From positions 1 through 64,000 of the forward strand of contig OMZI01000008.1 in NCBI GenBank assembly GCA_900315485.1: 64,000 bases of DNA. The letters are read 5' to 3'. The notes beneath the pieces were generated by a model. It worked only from the letters and a program-made list of their open reading frames with translations, did not search any database and had not been told where the DNA came from. Origin of the DNA: an uncultured Eubacteriales bacterium (GTDB lineage Bacteria > Bacillota > Clostridia > Peptostreptococcales > Anaerovoracaceae). Both the position numbers and the translations under genes were made by a program. Numbering within the stretch: position 1 is the stretch's first letter; the number at the start of each line of letters is the position of its first letter. Positions 41,174 to 49,566 of the stretch are shown here, in pieces.

Positions 41174-41851
41174 CTATCCTTCGTATTCGAACTTATATCC
41201 CACGCCTCTGAGGGTCACGATGAACTTCCTGTAAGGGCCTAGGCTGTTGCGCAGATTCTTGACGTGAGTGTCGATCGTACGGTCATCCCCGAAGAAATCA
41301 TATCCCCAGATATCCGAGAGAAGTCTGTCTCTCGAAAGAGCGATGTTTTTGTTCTGTATCATGTAGAAGAGCAGATCGTATTCCTTAGGGGTCAGCTCTA
41401 TGCGCTTTCCGTCGACAGATATGGTGCGAGCTGCAAAATTCACTTCGAGCCCGTCGAATCTCTCGATGGTCTGCGATGATTTGTCCGATGCGTCCACACG
41501 GCTCAGGACCGCGTTGACTCTTGCCATGAGCTCCTTAGGGCTGAAAGGCTTGACTACATAGTCATCGATACCCAGCTCAAAACCGAAGAGCTTGTCATAC
41601 TCTTCTCCGCGGGCAGACAGCATGATCACAGGGATGTTCTTGATCTTCTGGATCTCCTTGACAGCGCTGAAACCGTCGAGCTTAGGCATCATGACATCCA
41701 TTATGATCAGATCGTAATCGTTCAGCTTGACCATGCCGATGGCACTCATGCCGTCAGCAGCTTCTTCTGCAACATATCCGCTGAATTCAGCGTATTCCTT
41801 GATGACCTCGCGGATCTTATCCTCGTCATCTACTATAAGAAGTCTTTTCAT
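41174..41851 (-). CDS. OmpR/PhoB-family response regulator
   Basis: A 225-residue regulator. The receiver domain has LLIVDDEDKIREVI (acidic pocket), phosphorylation site Asp in LIIMDVMMPKLDGF, conserved Thr/Ser replaced by VIMLSARGEEYD, and Lys in VVKPFSPKELMAR. The C-terminal winged helix has KRIELTPKEYDLLFYMIQNK and FFGDDRTIDTHVKNLRNSLG. The start at 41851 is chosen because AAGGAG lies eight bases upstream (AGAAGAAGGAGTTGCC); the frame from 41884 lacks one. A minus-strand TATAAT at 41893-41898 is a likely -10 box, without a good -35. It precedes its kinase gene and is divergent from carD. Confidence 0.93.
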   Translation of the reverse strand: MKRLLIVDDEDKIREVIKEYAEFSGYVAEEAADGMSAIGMVKLNDYDLIIMDVMMPKLDGFSAVKEIQKIKNIPVIMLSARGEEYDKLFGFELGIDDYVVKPFSPKELMARVNAVLSRVDASDKSSQTIERFDGLEVNFAARTISVDGKRIELTPKEYDLLFYMIQNKNIALSRDRLLSDIWGYDFFGDDRTIDTHVKNLRNSLGPYRKFIVTLRGVGYKFEYEG

Positions 41852-42013
41852 TTCGGCAACTCCTTCTTCTGTTTTATAAATCAATTCAAAAAATTATATC
41901 ACATACTGAGCAGGTGAGAAAATATTTGAAAGCAAAAGGTGGGGCAAGTATAATGTGTTAGGCTTGTGAAATAATCGTCAACGGGAGCGTCATAAAAATT
42001 TTCAAAATCATTA

Positions 42014-42042
42014 TTGACAACTGCGTGGATGAGGAGTACAAT
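42014..42042 (+). promoter_or_regulatory. Upstream promoter (P1) of carD
   Basis: TTGACA (42014-42019), 17-base spacer, TACAAT (42037-42042). It is a near-perfect sigma-A promoter, 74 bases before the CarD start. Confidence 0.8.
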
Positions 42043-42059
42043 TTATTATTTTTACCCCA

Positions 42060-42088
42060 TTGACAATTGAGCGAGTTAAATATATAAT
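42060..42088 (+). promoter_or_regulatory. Downstream promoter (P2) of carD
   Basis: TTGACA (42060-42065), 17-base spacer, TATAAT (42083-42088): the exact consensus. The transcript would start near 42095, after the ATG at 42092, which rules that ATG out as the main start and supports 42116. Confidence 0.85.
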
Positions 42089-42115
42089 ACCATGTATCAG
42101 AAGGGAAACAATCCA

Positions 42116-42595
42116 ATGCATAAATTCAGTATAGGCGACCACATTGTATATCCTATGTACGGTGCGGGCATCATCACAGATATTGTGGAAAAAGATTTTC
42201 TGGGTGAAGCTCGGATCTATTATAGTGTGTCGCTTCCATACTCCCGCATGGATGCCTCCGTCCCCGTTGACAACTGTGAGAAGCTCGGAGTCAGATCTAT
42301 TATCGATAAGTCCAGAATCGCCGAGGTCATCGAGGTACTCAAGGGAGAAACGGAGAAGATGAATCCCAACTGGAACAAGAGATACCGCGAGAACACCGAG
42401 AGAATGCAGACGGGTGATGTGCTCGAAGTAGCTGCGGTAGTCAGGAATCTGGTGAGGACGGACAGAGCCAAGCCTCTTTCCACCGGGGAGAAGAAACTCC
42501 TCGGGACCGCCAAGCAGATACTCGAGAGTGAGCTCATCTACTCGGGAGGGTACACGATGGAGGAAGCCGACCATCTGGTCGAATCGAACATATAA
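42116..42595 (+). CDS. carD: CarD-family transcription regulator
   Basis: A 159-residue regulator. The N-terminal RNA-polymerase-interacting domain (FSIGDHIVYPMYGAGIITDI; YYSVSLPYSRMDASVPVDN) is Tudor-like and in CarD/CdnL binds the beta subunit to stabilise open complexes. The helical C-terminal domain (EKKLLGTAKQILESELIYSG) contacts DNA at the upstream bubble edge. The start at 42116 lies about 11 bases after AAGGG and within the transcript from P2. Two strong promoters suggest constitutive, high expression. It ends at a terminator before ispF. Confidence 0.9.
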   Translation: MHKFSIGDHIVYPMYGAGIITDIVEKDFLGEARIYYSVSLPYSRMDASVPVDNCEKLGVRSIIDKSRIAEVIEVLKGETEKMNPNWNKRYRENTERMQTGDVLEVAAVVRNLVRTDRAKPLSTGEKKLLGTAKQILESELIYSGGYTMEEADHLVESNI

Positions 42596-42600
42596 GACTC

Positions 42601-42629
42601 CGGGCCGGAATACCGGCCCGTTTATTTTG
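42601..42629 (+). terminator. Terminator of carD
   Basis: CGGGCCGG and CCGGCCCG form a perfect eight-base stem with a four-base loop, followed by TTTATTTT. Confidence 0.88.
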
Positions 42630-42680
42630 CCCGTATCATCTGTACGGATAGAAAAACAGTGAATACTGTCCAAATTCTCA

Positions 42681-42709
42681 TTGAAAGAAACTATACATTA
42701 TTTTATAAT
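42681..42709 (+). promoter_or_regulatory. Promoter of ispF-proS
   Basis: TTGAAA (42681-42686), 17-base spacer, TATAAT (42704-42709), 36 bases before the ispF start. Confidence 0.78.
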
Positions 42710-42744
42710 GGCAAAAGGTATCGCTTAAACGGAAGGATATATCT

Positions 42745-43236
42745 ATGACTACAAGAGTAGGAACAGGATATGATGTTCATAAGCTCGTCCCGGAAAGGGC
42801 TCTGATCCTATGCGGGACTCCAGTCCCCTATGAAAAGGGGCTTCTCGGCCACTCGGATGCCGATGTGGCAGCGCATGCCGTGATGGATGCACTGCTCGGT
42901 GCGGCAGGCCTCGGAGACATCGGAAGGCATTTTCCCGACAGTGACGAGAAATACAGAGGCGCGGATTCAATGAAACTCATGGCTGAAGTCAGAGACATGA
43001 TAGCCGGATCCGGCGAGGAGGTCAGCATAAATAATGTCGATGTGACCATAATCGCACAGGCCCCCAGGCTTGCGCCGTATAACGAACAGATGAGACAAAA
43101 TTTAGCAGATACGCTCGGGATACCTCTTTCAAGAGTGAATGTCAAAGCGACAACGGAGGAAGGACTCGGGTTTACAGGCAGGGGCGAAGGCATAGCCGCG
43201 ATCGCGACCTGCGCAATAGAAGGGAGATTTGAATAA
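42745..43236 (+). CDS. ispF: 2-C-methyl-D-erythritol 2,4-cyclodiphosphate synthase
   Basis: A 163-residue enzyme of the MEP isoprenoid pathway; it cyclises CDP-methylerythritol phosphate with loss of CMP. Motifs: [11 protein letters not shown] (Asp and His zinc ligands), [20 protein letters not shown] (zinc His, substrate loop), [17 protein letters not shown] and the end [20 protein letters not shown]. It functions as a trimer. Its stop codon overlaps the proS start (TAATG), so proS is translationally coupled. ispD is not in the window. Confidence 0.95.
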   Translation: MTTRVGTGYDVHKLVPERALILCGTPVPYEKGLLGHSDADVAAHAVMDALLGAAGLGDIGRHFPDSDEKYRGADSMKLMAEVRDMIAGSGEEVSINNVDVTIIAQAPRLAPYNEQMRQNLADTLGIPLSRVNVKATTEEGLGFTGRGEGIAAIATCAIEGRFE

Positions 43237-45014
43237 TGAGATTATCTAAGAACCACCTTAAGACTCTTCGTGAGGCACCAGCTGATGCAGTACTCGAGAG
43301 CCACAAGCTGCTTGTAAGAGCAAACATGATCAAGCAGGAAGCTGCCGGAATCTATATGTATCCGAAGCTGGGCTGGAGAACTGTAAGAAAAATCGAGCAG
43401 ATCGTCAGAGAAGAAATGGACTATATCGACTGCCAGGAGATCTACATGCCGCACGTCAACCCTGCTGAGCTCTGGCAGGAGACAGGAAGATGGTATGCAT
43501 ACGGACCTGAACTCTGGAGAATCAAGGACCGTAACGGCAACGACTTCATCCTGAACCCTACCTGCGAAGAGATCTTCACAGACTTTGTCCGCAAAGAGTG
43601 GTCATCATACAAGGAGCTCCCGTTCTCACTGTACCACATCCAGTTCAAGTACAGAGACGAGTCCCGTCCGAGATACGGACTTCTGAGAACAAGAGAGTTC
43701 ATCATGAAGGATGCGTATACATTCGACGCTACACCTGAGGATATGGATATCGCATACATGAGACAGTATCATGCATACGAGAAGATATTCACAAGATGTG
43801 ACCTCGATTACAGAATCGTAGAGGCTGACAACGGCCCTATCGGCGGCAGCCTTTCACACGAGTTCTCCGCGCTCTCTGACTGGGGTGAATCAGATATCCT
43901 GTACTGCGACAACTGCGGAATGGCAGCTACAGTAGAGAGAGCTGAGTTTACAGACGAGAAGCCTGTAGAGGAAGAGATGAAGCCGACTGAGGTCGTATTC
44001 ACACCTGGAACCAAGACCATCGAGGATGTCTGCAATTATCTGAACCTCCCTGTTGAGAAGTCCATCAAGGCTCTTATGTTCACTACATATGATGATGATC
44101 TGCAGCCTAAGGATTACGTCACATGCTTCATCAGAGGTGACAGACAGCTCAACATGATCAAGCTCGTAAACGCTCTCAACATTCCTGAGCACTACATCGA
44201 GTTCTCCGATGAGACAGTTGCAGGCCCTGCAACAGGCAGCGTTGCCGGATTCACAGGCCCTGTAGGACTCAAGAACTGCATCGTAGTAGTAGACTCCGAG
44301 CTCGTAGGAACAGTTAATATGTGCGCAGGTGCCAACCAGGAAGACCACCACATGCTGAACGTATGCTACGGCAGAGATTACACAGGTGACATCGTTACAG
44401 ATATCAAGACACTTCAGGAAGGAGACCCATGTCCGCACTGCGGCAAGCCGGTCAAGTTCAGAAGAGGTATCGAGGTCGGACAGGTATTCAAGCTGGGACT
44501 CAAATACTCCGAATCCATGAATGCAACATTCAAGGATGAGAAGGGCGAGGATCACCCTTACTGGATGGGATGCTACGGTATCGGTATCACAAGAACGATG
44601 CAGGCTATCGTAGAGCAGCACCATGATGAGAAGGGTATCATCTGGCCTCTTGCTACAGCTCCTTATCATGTCATCGTTACTGTAATCAAGCCAAGTGACG
44701 AAGTTCAGCTTAACATGGCTTATGACATCGAGAAGAAGCTCGAATCCATGGGCGTTGAAGTAATGGTAGATGACCGTGATGAGAGACCTGGCGTCAAGTT
44801 CAACGATGCAGACCTGATCGGAATTCCTATCAGGATCACAGTCGGCAAGCATGCTGCTGACGGCAAGGTTGAGTACAAGCTCCGCCGCGAGGATGCTCAC
44901 GAGATAATGACTGTAGAGGAGGCTATCGCTAAGGCTAAGGCTCTTGTTGATCTCGAGGGAGACGGAAGATACTTCTTCTCAAGACTTTCTGAGGAGACAA
45001 TGAACGCTCACTAA
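43236..45014 (+). CDS. proS: Proline--tRNA ligase
   Basis: A 592-residue bacterial-type class II synthetase that charges tRNA-Pro. N-terminal catalytic part with SHKLLVRANMIKQEAAGIYM, motif 1 near WRTVRKIEQIVREEMD, motif 2 QFKYRDESRPRYGLLRTREF, an editing INS domain of the YbaK-like type (residues about 240-395, FITRGDRQLN-like and GPVGLKNCIVVVDSELVG), then motif 3 MGCYGIGITRTMQAIVEQ and the anticodon-binding domain. The INS domain indicates editing of mischarged alanine. Codons are strongly biased. It ends at a terminator. Confidence 0.97.
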   Translation: MRLSKNHLKTLREAPADAVLESHKLLVRANMIKQEAAGIYMYPKLGWRTVRKIEQIVREEMDYIDCQEIYMPHVNPAELWQETGRWYAYGPELWRIKDRNGNDFILNPTCEEIFTDFVRKEWSSYKELPFSLYHIQFKYRDESRPRYGLLRTREFIMKDAYTFDATPEDMDIAYMRQYHAYEKIFTRCDLDYRIVEADNGPIGGSLSHEFSALSDWGESDILYCDNCGMAATVERAEFTDEKPVEEEMKPTEVVFTPGTKTIEDVCNYLNLPVEKSIKALMFTTYDDDLQPKDYVTCFIRGDRQLNMIKLVNALNIPEHYIEFSDETVAGPATGSVAGFTGPVGLKNCIVVVDSELVGTVNMCAGANQEDHHMLNVCYGRDYTGDIVTDIKTLQEGDPCPHCGKPVKFRRGIEVGQVFKLGLKYSESMNATFKDEKGEDHPYWMGCYGIGITRTMQAIVEQHHDEKGIIWPLATAPYHVIVTVIKPSDEVQLNMAYDIEKKLESMGVEVMVDDRDERPGVKFNDADLIGIPIRITVGKHAADGKVEYKLRREDAHEIMTVEEAIAKAKALVDLEGDGRYFFSRLSEETMNAH

Positions 45015-45039
45015 TCTGAGCACTTACAATAAGTAAAGC

Positions 45040-45077
45040 AAAGCGCCTGGCTTCAGTTGTGAGGCCGGGCGCTTTTA
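45040..45077 (+). terminator. Terminator of ispF-proS
   Basis: AAGCGCCTGG (45041-45050) pairs with CCGGGCGCTT (45065-45074, one G-T pair) and TTAA follows. T-tract short but stem GC-rich. Confidence 0.78.
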
Positions 45078-45102
45078 ACAGAACACATTTTTACGGGACT
45101 GC

Positions 45103-45735
45103 ATGAACATACTTACTGAGCTGTTTATCTTATTCTTTAAACTCGGAGCCTTCACCATCGGAGGCGGCGTTGCTATGCTTCCATTGCTGCAGAACACCCT
45201 GATACATGAGAAGAAGTGGTTCAGTGAGGAAGAGTTCGTGGATATAGTTGCGGTGTGCCAGAGTCTGCCGGGTGTCATTGCGATCAACATGGCTACATAC
45301 GTCGGATATAAGAAAAAAGGTTTCCTCGGTTCGCTAATATCGACAATCGGGGTTGTACTGCCATCGTTCGTAATGATCCTGCTGATTGCTACATTCATCT
45401 CCAACCTCGGGGATAACAGGATCGTAATGGGCGCGATGGCGGGGCTCAGAGCAGCAGCTCTCGGACTCGTGGTGGTGGCGGTCATCCAGCTGTCCTCGGC
45501 TGTGTTCAAAGGAAAGTGGACGATAATTGCTGCGGTGCTGAGCTTCGTGCTCATAGCGGTATTCAGGATAAATACGGCATATGTAATTCTGCTGTTCGTA
45601 ATACTTGGAATCGCGAGTGCGCTTGCCGGCAGCAGGCTGAAGAAGAATACTGCCGGAGAAGCGGAGGCTGCAGAGGCAGGGATGACAGATGGAAGGAAGC
45701 CTTCTGAAGACGGAACGGAAGGAGGCGGCAGATGA
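45103..45735 (+). CDS. chrA: Chromate transporter-family protein, first subunit
   Basis: A 210-residue membrane protein with about five to six helices. The N-terminal FILFFKLGAFTIGGGVAMLP and the following VAVCQSLPGVIAINMATYVG are hallmarks of the CHR domain, which in the short-chain form works as a pair with its neighbour. Known members export chromate or transport sulfate-like anions; in many anaerobes the substrate is unproven. The C-terminal 30 residues are an acidic tail (AEAAEAGMTDGRKPSEDGTE). Its stop overlaps the second subunit's start (ATGA). RBS weak. Confidence 0.88.
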   Translation: MNILTELFILFFKLGAFTIGGGVAMLPLLQNTLIHEKKWFSEEEFVDIVAVCQSLPGVIAINMATYVGYKKKGFLGSLISTIGVVLPSFVMILLIATFISNLGDNRIVMGAMAGLRAAALGLVVVAVIQLSSAVFKGKWTIIAAVLSFVLIAVFRINTAYVILLFVILGIASALAGSRLKKNTAGEAEAAEAGMTDGRKPSEDGTEGGGR

Positions 45736-46340
45736 TATTCTGGGAACTCTTTATAAGTTTTGTCAAAGTAGGACTGCTCGGATTCGGCGGAGGACTGGCT
45801 ATAGTAAGACTTATCTATGACAGCATCCAGCCTTTTGTCGACATGACACCTGAGATGTTTGCCAACATAGTGGCGATATCCCAGATCACACCGGGGCCGC
45901 TTGCCGTCAACACGGCTACTTATGTCGGATATGAGACGGCCGGTATCGGAGGGGCGGCGTCGGCTACGTTCGGCGTAGTCCTGCCTGCATTCATACTTGT
46001 CAGCATAGTTGCCAGGATGATACAGCAGTTCAAGGACAGCAGGATAGTCCAGGGTGCACTTACCGGAATAAGGCCGGCGACCATGGGACTCATCGGAGCG
46101 GCAATAGTAACGCTGATCGTTCCGTCCATAGCCGGCGACACAAGACTGGGCACCGGGCTGCTGCGCAGCCTCGGAGCGGACATGTCGGGAGGCATAGGCG
46201 GCCTCATAACGGGATGCCCGGTGGATATAATAGCAATACTCATTGTGGCGGCAACGGTCATCCTCATGACTAAATATAAGAAAAGCCCGTTCATAGTGCT
46301 GATTATAATGGGATGCATCGGGGCGGTACTTGGTGTATAA
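45732..46340 (+). CDS. chrA: Chromate transporter-family protein, second subunit
   Basis: A 202-residue membrane protein, homologous to the first subunit: LFISFVKVGLLGFGGGLAIV and AISQITPGPLAVNTATYVGY correspond to the same two signature segments. Short CHR proteins of this kind insert in opposite orientations and act as heterodimers. The start overlaps the stop of the first subunit by four bases, so the two are made in equal amount. The stop codon TAA is the beginning of the first hairpin repeat unit. Confidence 0.88.
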   Translation: MIFWELFISFVKVGLLGFGGGLAIVRLIYDSIQPFVDMTPEMFANIVAISQITPGPLAVNTATYVGYETAGIGGAASATFGVVLPAFILVSIVARMIQQFKDSRIVQGALTGIRPATMGLIGAAIVTLIVPSIAGDTRLGTGLLRSLGADMSGGIGGLITGCPVDIIAILIVAATVILMTKYKKSPFIVLIIMGCIGAVLGV

Positions 46341-46507
46341 TGTTCTCTACGAATATACGGCGTTGCCGTAAGGTAGAGAACATTGATCTCCGGAGGCAGG
46401 GCTCCTCCGATAGAATCATTCCTACGAATGTACGGCGTTGCCGTAAGGTAGAGATGATTGATCTCCGGAGGCGGGGCTCCTCCGATAGAATCATTCCTAC
46501 GAATATA
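46339..46507 (+). repeat. Tandem 75-bp hairpin repeats (two full units and one partial)
   Basis: Units begin at 46339, 46414 and 46489 (period exactly 75). Each has a left arm, the inner hairpin ACGGC-GTT-GCCGT, a right arm, then TTGATCTCCGGAGGC and GCTCCTCCGATAG with a CGGAGG/CCTCCG hairpin. Unit 1 arms are AATGTTCTCTAC and its exact 12-base complement; unit 2 arms are AATCATTCCTAC and GTAGAGATGATT. The arms differ between units but stay complementary, the mark of selected structure. The first arm starts in the TAA stop of the chromate transporter gene. A third start (AATCATTCCTACGAATATA) is truncated before cysS. Confidence 0.9.
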
Positions 46508-46550
46508 TTTCTATGAAGAAAAATGAAAAATCACAGGAGGTTTACTACAC

Positions 46551-47951
46551 ATGTATATCTATAATACTCTGACCAACCGCAAGGAAAAATTCGTGCCTAT
46601 TGAAGAGGGAAAGGTCAAGATGTATGTCTGTGGACCTACTGTCTATAACTTCTTTCATATAGGAAACGCAAGACCTTTCGTCGTATTCGATACGCTGAGA
46701 AGGTATTTCAAATACAGAGGGTATGAGGTCAAGTTCGTTCAGAACTTTACTGATGTTGACGACAAGATCATCAACAGAGCCAAGGAGGAGGGCATCACTG
46801 CTCCTGAGGTATCCGAGAAGTATATCAAGGAGTATTTTGAAGATGCCGGTTCTCTCAACGTCATCAAGGCAGACGTTCATCCTAAGGTTTCCGAGCACAT
46901 TCCTGAGATCATCGACTTTGTACAGACGCTGATCGACAAGGGTTATGCTTATGAAGCTGACGGCGATGTCTACTATTCGACAAGAAAGTTCGAAGAATAC
47001 GGCAAGCTGTCCGGACAGAACATCGATGACCTCGAGAGCGGCGCAAGGATCGCTGTCGGCGAAGTCAAGAAGGATCCTCTGGACTTTGCTCTGTGGAAGG
47101 CCCGCAAGGAAGAGTCGGAGATCGCATGGGAGTCCCCATGGGGCATGGGAAGACCGGGCTGGCACATCGAGTGCTCGACCATGGCCAAGAAGCACCTCGG
47201 TGACACGATAGACATCCACGGCGGCGGACAGGACCTTACATTCCCGCACCATGAGAACGAGATCGCGCAGTCAGAAGCGTGCAACGGAGTTCCTTTTGCA
47301 CACTACTGGATGCACAACGGATACATCACAGTTGATAATGTCAAAATGTCCAAGTCTCTCGGAAATTTCTTCACCGTAAGAGATATCCGCAAGGAGTACA
47401 CAGGAGACTTCATCAGGTTCTTCCTGCTGTCAGGACATTACCGCAGCCCGATCAACTTCAGCGACAGCCTGATGCATGCATCCAAGCAGGGATATGACAG
47501 GATAGCTACTGCTATCGAGACCCTCGAGTTCCTTAAGAAGAACGGAACTGATGAGAAGATGCAGGGCGAGGATGAGCTGATTGCTTCGTTCGATAAGTTC
47601 AGGGACAGATTTATCGAAGTAATGGATGATGACCTCAATACTGCAGATGCCATTTCCGTAATATTCGAGATGGTATCCGAGATCAATGTTGCTGTCAAAG
47701 ACGGCGCATCGAAGTCATATGCTGAGGAGGCTCTGAAGAGGATAGATGAACTTACTGAGGTGCTCGGAGTATTCAGAGATACTGATGACGAAGCAGGTAT
47801 AGGCGATGACATCCAGGCTCTGATCGACGAGAGACAGGCTGCCCGCAAGGAGAAGAACTGGGCAAGAGCTGACGAGATCAGAGACCAGCTCGCCGCAATG
47901 GGCATCACTCTCAAGGACACACCGCAGGGTGTACAGGTAATCAGAAACTAG
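46551..47951 (+). CDS. cysS: Cysteine--tRNA ligase
   Basis: A 466-residue class Ia synthetase. Zinc-binding Cys27 in [20 protein letters not shown] with the HIGN (HIGH-like) signature; the other zinc ligands in [10 protein letters not shown] and [22 protein letters not shown] (KMSKS loop); helical DALR-type anticodon domain to the end ([20 protein letters not shown]). RBS AGGAGG, 13 bases before the ATG, close to the repeat array. No T-box leader: the upstream gap is filled by the hairpin repeats instead. Confidence 0.97.
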   Translation: MYIYNTLTNRKEKFVPIEEGKVKMYVCGPTVYNFFHIGNARPFVVFDTLRRYFKYRGYEVKFVQNFTDVDDKIINRAKEEGITAPEVSEKYIKEYFEDAGSLNVIKADVHPKVSEHIPEIIDFVQTLIDKGYAYEADGDVYYSTRKFEEYGKLSGQNIDDLESGARIAVGEVKKDPLDFALWKARKEESEIAWESPWGMGRPGWHIECSTMAKKHLGDTIDIHGGGQDLTFPHHENEIAQSEACNGVPFAHYWMHNGYITVDNVKMSKSLGNFFTVRDIRKEYTGDFIRFFLLSGHYRSPINFSDSLMHASKQGYDRIATAIETLEFLKKNGTDEKMQGEDELIASFDKFRDRFIEVMDDDLNTADAISVIFEMVSEINVAVKDGASKSYAEEALKRIDELTEVLGVFRDTDDEAGIGDDIQALIDERQAARKEKNWARADEIRDQLAAMGITLKDTPQGVQVIRN

Positions 47952-48023
47952 TAACAATAACACGCATTTGACGGATCATAAGGTTAAGGATCGGAGCGGC
48001 AGATTCTGCCGGGGAGGTTCTGA

Positions 48024-48182
48024 ATGAAGCTGAACATCAACTCGGAAAAACTGTTTCAGAACGGAGCTAAGAATCCGGCAATGCTGGCCGGAGTGGTGGT
48101 GCTTTACGGCGTTGCAATGGCTGCAGCGGTGATAAAGAGCATCAGGGACAGCGAAGGCGGAAAAGAGGCATCCGGCAAATAA
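48024..48182 (+). CDS. 52-residue single-pass membrane protein
   Basis: A short gene with a strong RBS (GGGGAGG, six bases before ATG) encoding MKLNINSEKLFQNGAKNPAM, a membrane helix (LAGVVVLYGVAMAAAVI) and a charged tail ending in EASGK. Its stop codon overlaps the mrnC start (TAATG), so the two are translationally coupled. I do not recognise the family. The N-terminus is amphipathic and the tail basic/acidic mixed, so the C-terminus could be cytosolic. The conserved position between cysS and mrnC would be worth examining in relatives. Confidence 0.7.
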   Translation: MKLNINSEKLFQNGAKNPAMLAGVVVLYGVAMAAAVIKSIRDSEGGKEASGK

Positions 48183-48574
48183 TGACAAAAACAGAAATAA
48201 ACATGATAAACACTACTTCGCTTGCATATCTCGGAGATGCTGTATATGAAGTGATCGTAAGAGAGATGATACTTGCGAAGTACCCGCTTGATGCGGGCAA
48301 AGCGCACCGGCATGCGGTGAGATACGTTTCCGCAGGCGGACAGGCGAAGGCTGCAAGAGCCATGATAGAAAAGGGATTTCTGACGGAAGAAGAAGAGCAC
48401 CTCCTTAAACGTGCGCGCAATCACCGCACGATGTCCCGGCCTCAGCATGCCGATCCGAAGGACTACAAATTCGCGACCGGATTTGAGGCTCTTCTCGGGT
48501 ATCTGCACCTCGCAGGTGAGAAGGACAGGATCGCAGAGATCACATCGGAAGCCTTCCGTATAATAGAAGAATAA
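48182..48574 (+). CDS. mrnC: Mini-ribonuclease III
   Basis: A 130-residue RNase III-like nuclease that matures 23S rRNA ends in Firmicutes; it has the catalytic domain but no double-stranded RNA-binding domain. The signature is TTSLAYLGDAVYEVIVREMI (with the catalytic Asp in LGDAVYE) and YKFATGFEALLGYLHLAG (the second Glu in FEALLGYL). The start is shared with the stop of the 52-residue protein. The position after cysS is the usual clostridial one. Confidence 0.95.
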   Translation: MTKTEINMINTTSLAYLGDAVYEVIVREMILAKYPLDAGKAHRHAVRYVSAGGQAKAARAMIEKGFLTEEEEHLLKRARNHRTMSRPQHADPKDYKFATGFEALLGYLHLAGEKDRIAEITSEAFRIIEE

Positions 48575-48594
48575 CTTGGAGAAGAAAACAGCAG

Positions 48595-48619
48595 AATCCC
48601 GTACAGAAGCGGGATTTTG
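48595..48619 (+). terminator. Weak terminator after mrnC
   Basis: AATCCCG and CGGGATT form a seven-base stem followed by TT, G, C; partial read-through into pgeF is likely. Confidence 0.55.
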
Positions 48620-48645
48620 CATTAAAAGAGCTTACAGGGCAGACC

Positions 48646-49542
48646 ATGAGAATAAAGTACTCGAATGAAAACCGGATATTCAGCCTTCATACAGACGGCA
48701 TACCGTATCTGTCCTTTGACATGCTCGACAGCCTCGGAGTCCCCAATCTGTATACGACAAGGTTTCTCTCATATGACAGCGAAACCGGAGCAGGAGCAGA
48801 AGGGCTGCGCGTTGCGGTCATGAATGATGAGCCTGCTGAGGAGGCTTCACCTGTAGTGAGAGGCAACAGAGACAGGCTTGCACGCCAGCTGGGATCGTCG
48901 CTTGACCGTGAGTGCATAACCGATCAGAAGCATACCAATTATGTGCATGTCGCTGCCGCCGGCGATCTGGGGCTCAGGGAGAAACCGCTTCACATGCAGT
49001 ATGTCGACGGCGTCGTTACGGATATCCCCGGTGTGTTGCTGACGGTCTTCGGCGCCGACTGTCCGTCGGTGTATATAGCTGATCCCGTGCGCAAAGCGAT
49101 AGGCCTTGTGCATGCGGGGTGGAAGGGCACACTCGGAAGAATACCTGAAGTCGCTGTGGCGAATATGGTCGTGAGATTCGGCTGCGACCCTGCAGACATG
49201 TACGCGGCGATAGGGCCGGGAATATGCAGGGACTGCTACGAGATGGGCGATGAAGTATATGACGCTTTCGCTGAACAGTGGAGTCCGGAGGAGGCTGACC
49301 GGATATTCTCAAGATACCCTGCTGCTGATGCTGACGGAAATGAAATACCGGGAGGCAAGTATCATCTGGACCTCAGGGAGGCGAACCGGATGACTCTGAT
49401 AAGAGCCGGGGTCCCGGCAGACCACATAGAAATATCCAATGTATGCACCATGTGCAATGCGGATATCTTCTATTCATACAGGGCCCGCCGCATGGAAAAC
49501 GAGCAGGCGGCGATGATGATAAACAGATTCGGCGATATCTGA
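48646..49542 (+). CDS. pgeF: Laccase-domain (YfiH/PgeF) protein, purine nucleoside or peptidoglycan-editing enzyme
   Basis: A 298-residue protein of the DUF152/laccase-domain family. Conserved zinc/copper-site pieces are VTDIPGVLLTVFGADCPSVY (Cys), IGLVHAGWKGTLGRI (His), MYAAIGPGICRDCYEMGDEV (Cys) and the C-terminal HLDLREANRMTLIRAGV. Family members have been described as polyphenol oxidases, as purine nucleoside phosphorylase/adenosine deaminase enzymes (LACC1-like), and as editors of UDP-MurNAc peptides (PgeF); which applies is not readable. The start has only a weak RBS (CAGGGCAG). folA follows after 24 bases. Confidence 0.9.
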   Translation: MRIKYSNENRIFSLHTDGIPYLSFDMLDSLGVPNLYTTRFLSYDSETGAGAEGLRVAVMNDEPAEEASPVVRGNRDRLARQLGSSLDRECITDQKHTNYVHVAAAGDLGLREKPLHMQYVDGVVTDIPGVLLTVFGADCPSVYIADPVRKAIGLVHAGWKGTLGRIPEVAVANMVVRFGCDPADMYAAIGPGICRDCYEMGDEVYDAFAEQWSPEEADRIFSRYPAADADGNEIPGGKYHLDLREANRMTLIRAGVPADHIEISNVCTMCNADIFYSYRARRMENEQAAMMINRFGDI

Positions 49543-49566
49543 CAGGACCACTGAAAGGAGAGAACT

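Noticed and set aside
42092-42115. Upstream ATG of carD
   Set aside because: It lies at or before the transcript start from the consensus promoter P2 and lacks an RBS.
43890-44900. 336-codon antisense frame over proS
   Set aside because: Arises from the biased codons of proS (few TTA, CTA or TCA triplets); Cys/Leu/Ser-rich without any domain.
46339-46507. CRISPR-like array
   Set aside because: The repeat part is longer than the variable part, only two and a quarter units exist, the variable parts are complementary arms, and there are no cas genes.
46313-46516. Repeated short protein read from the 75-bp repeats
   Set aside because: 75 is a multiple of three, so any tandem copy gives a repeated peptide; no RBS, and arm covariation points to structure rather than coding.
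45015-46550. T-box or S-box riboswitch upstream of cysS
   Set aside because: The chromate transporter genes and the repeat array fill the upstream region, and no conserved T-box motif is visible.
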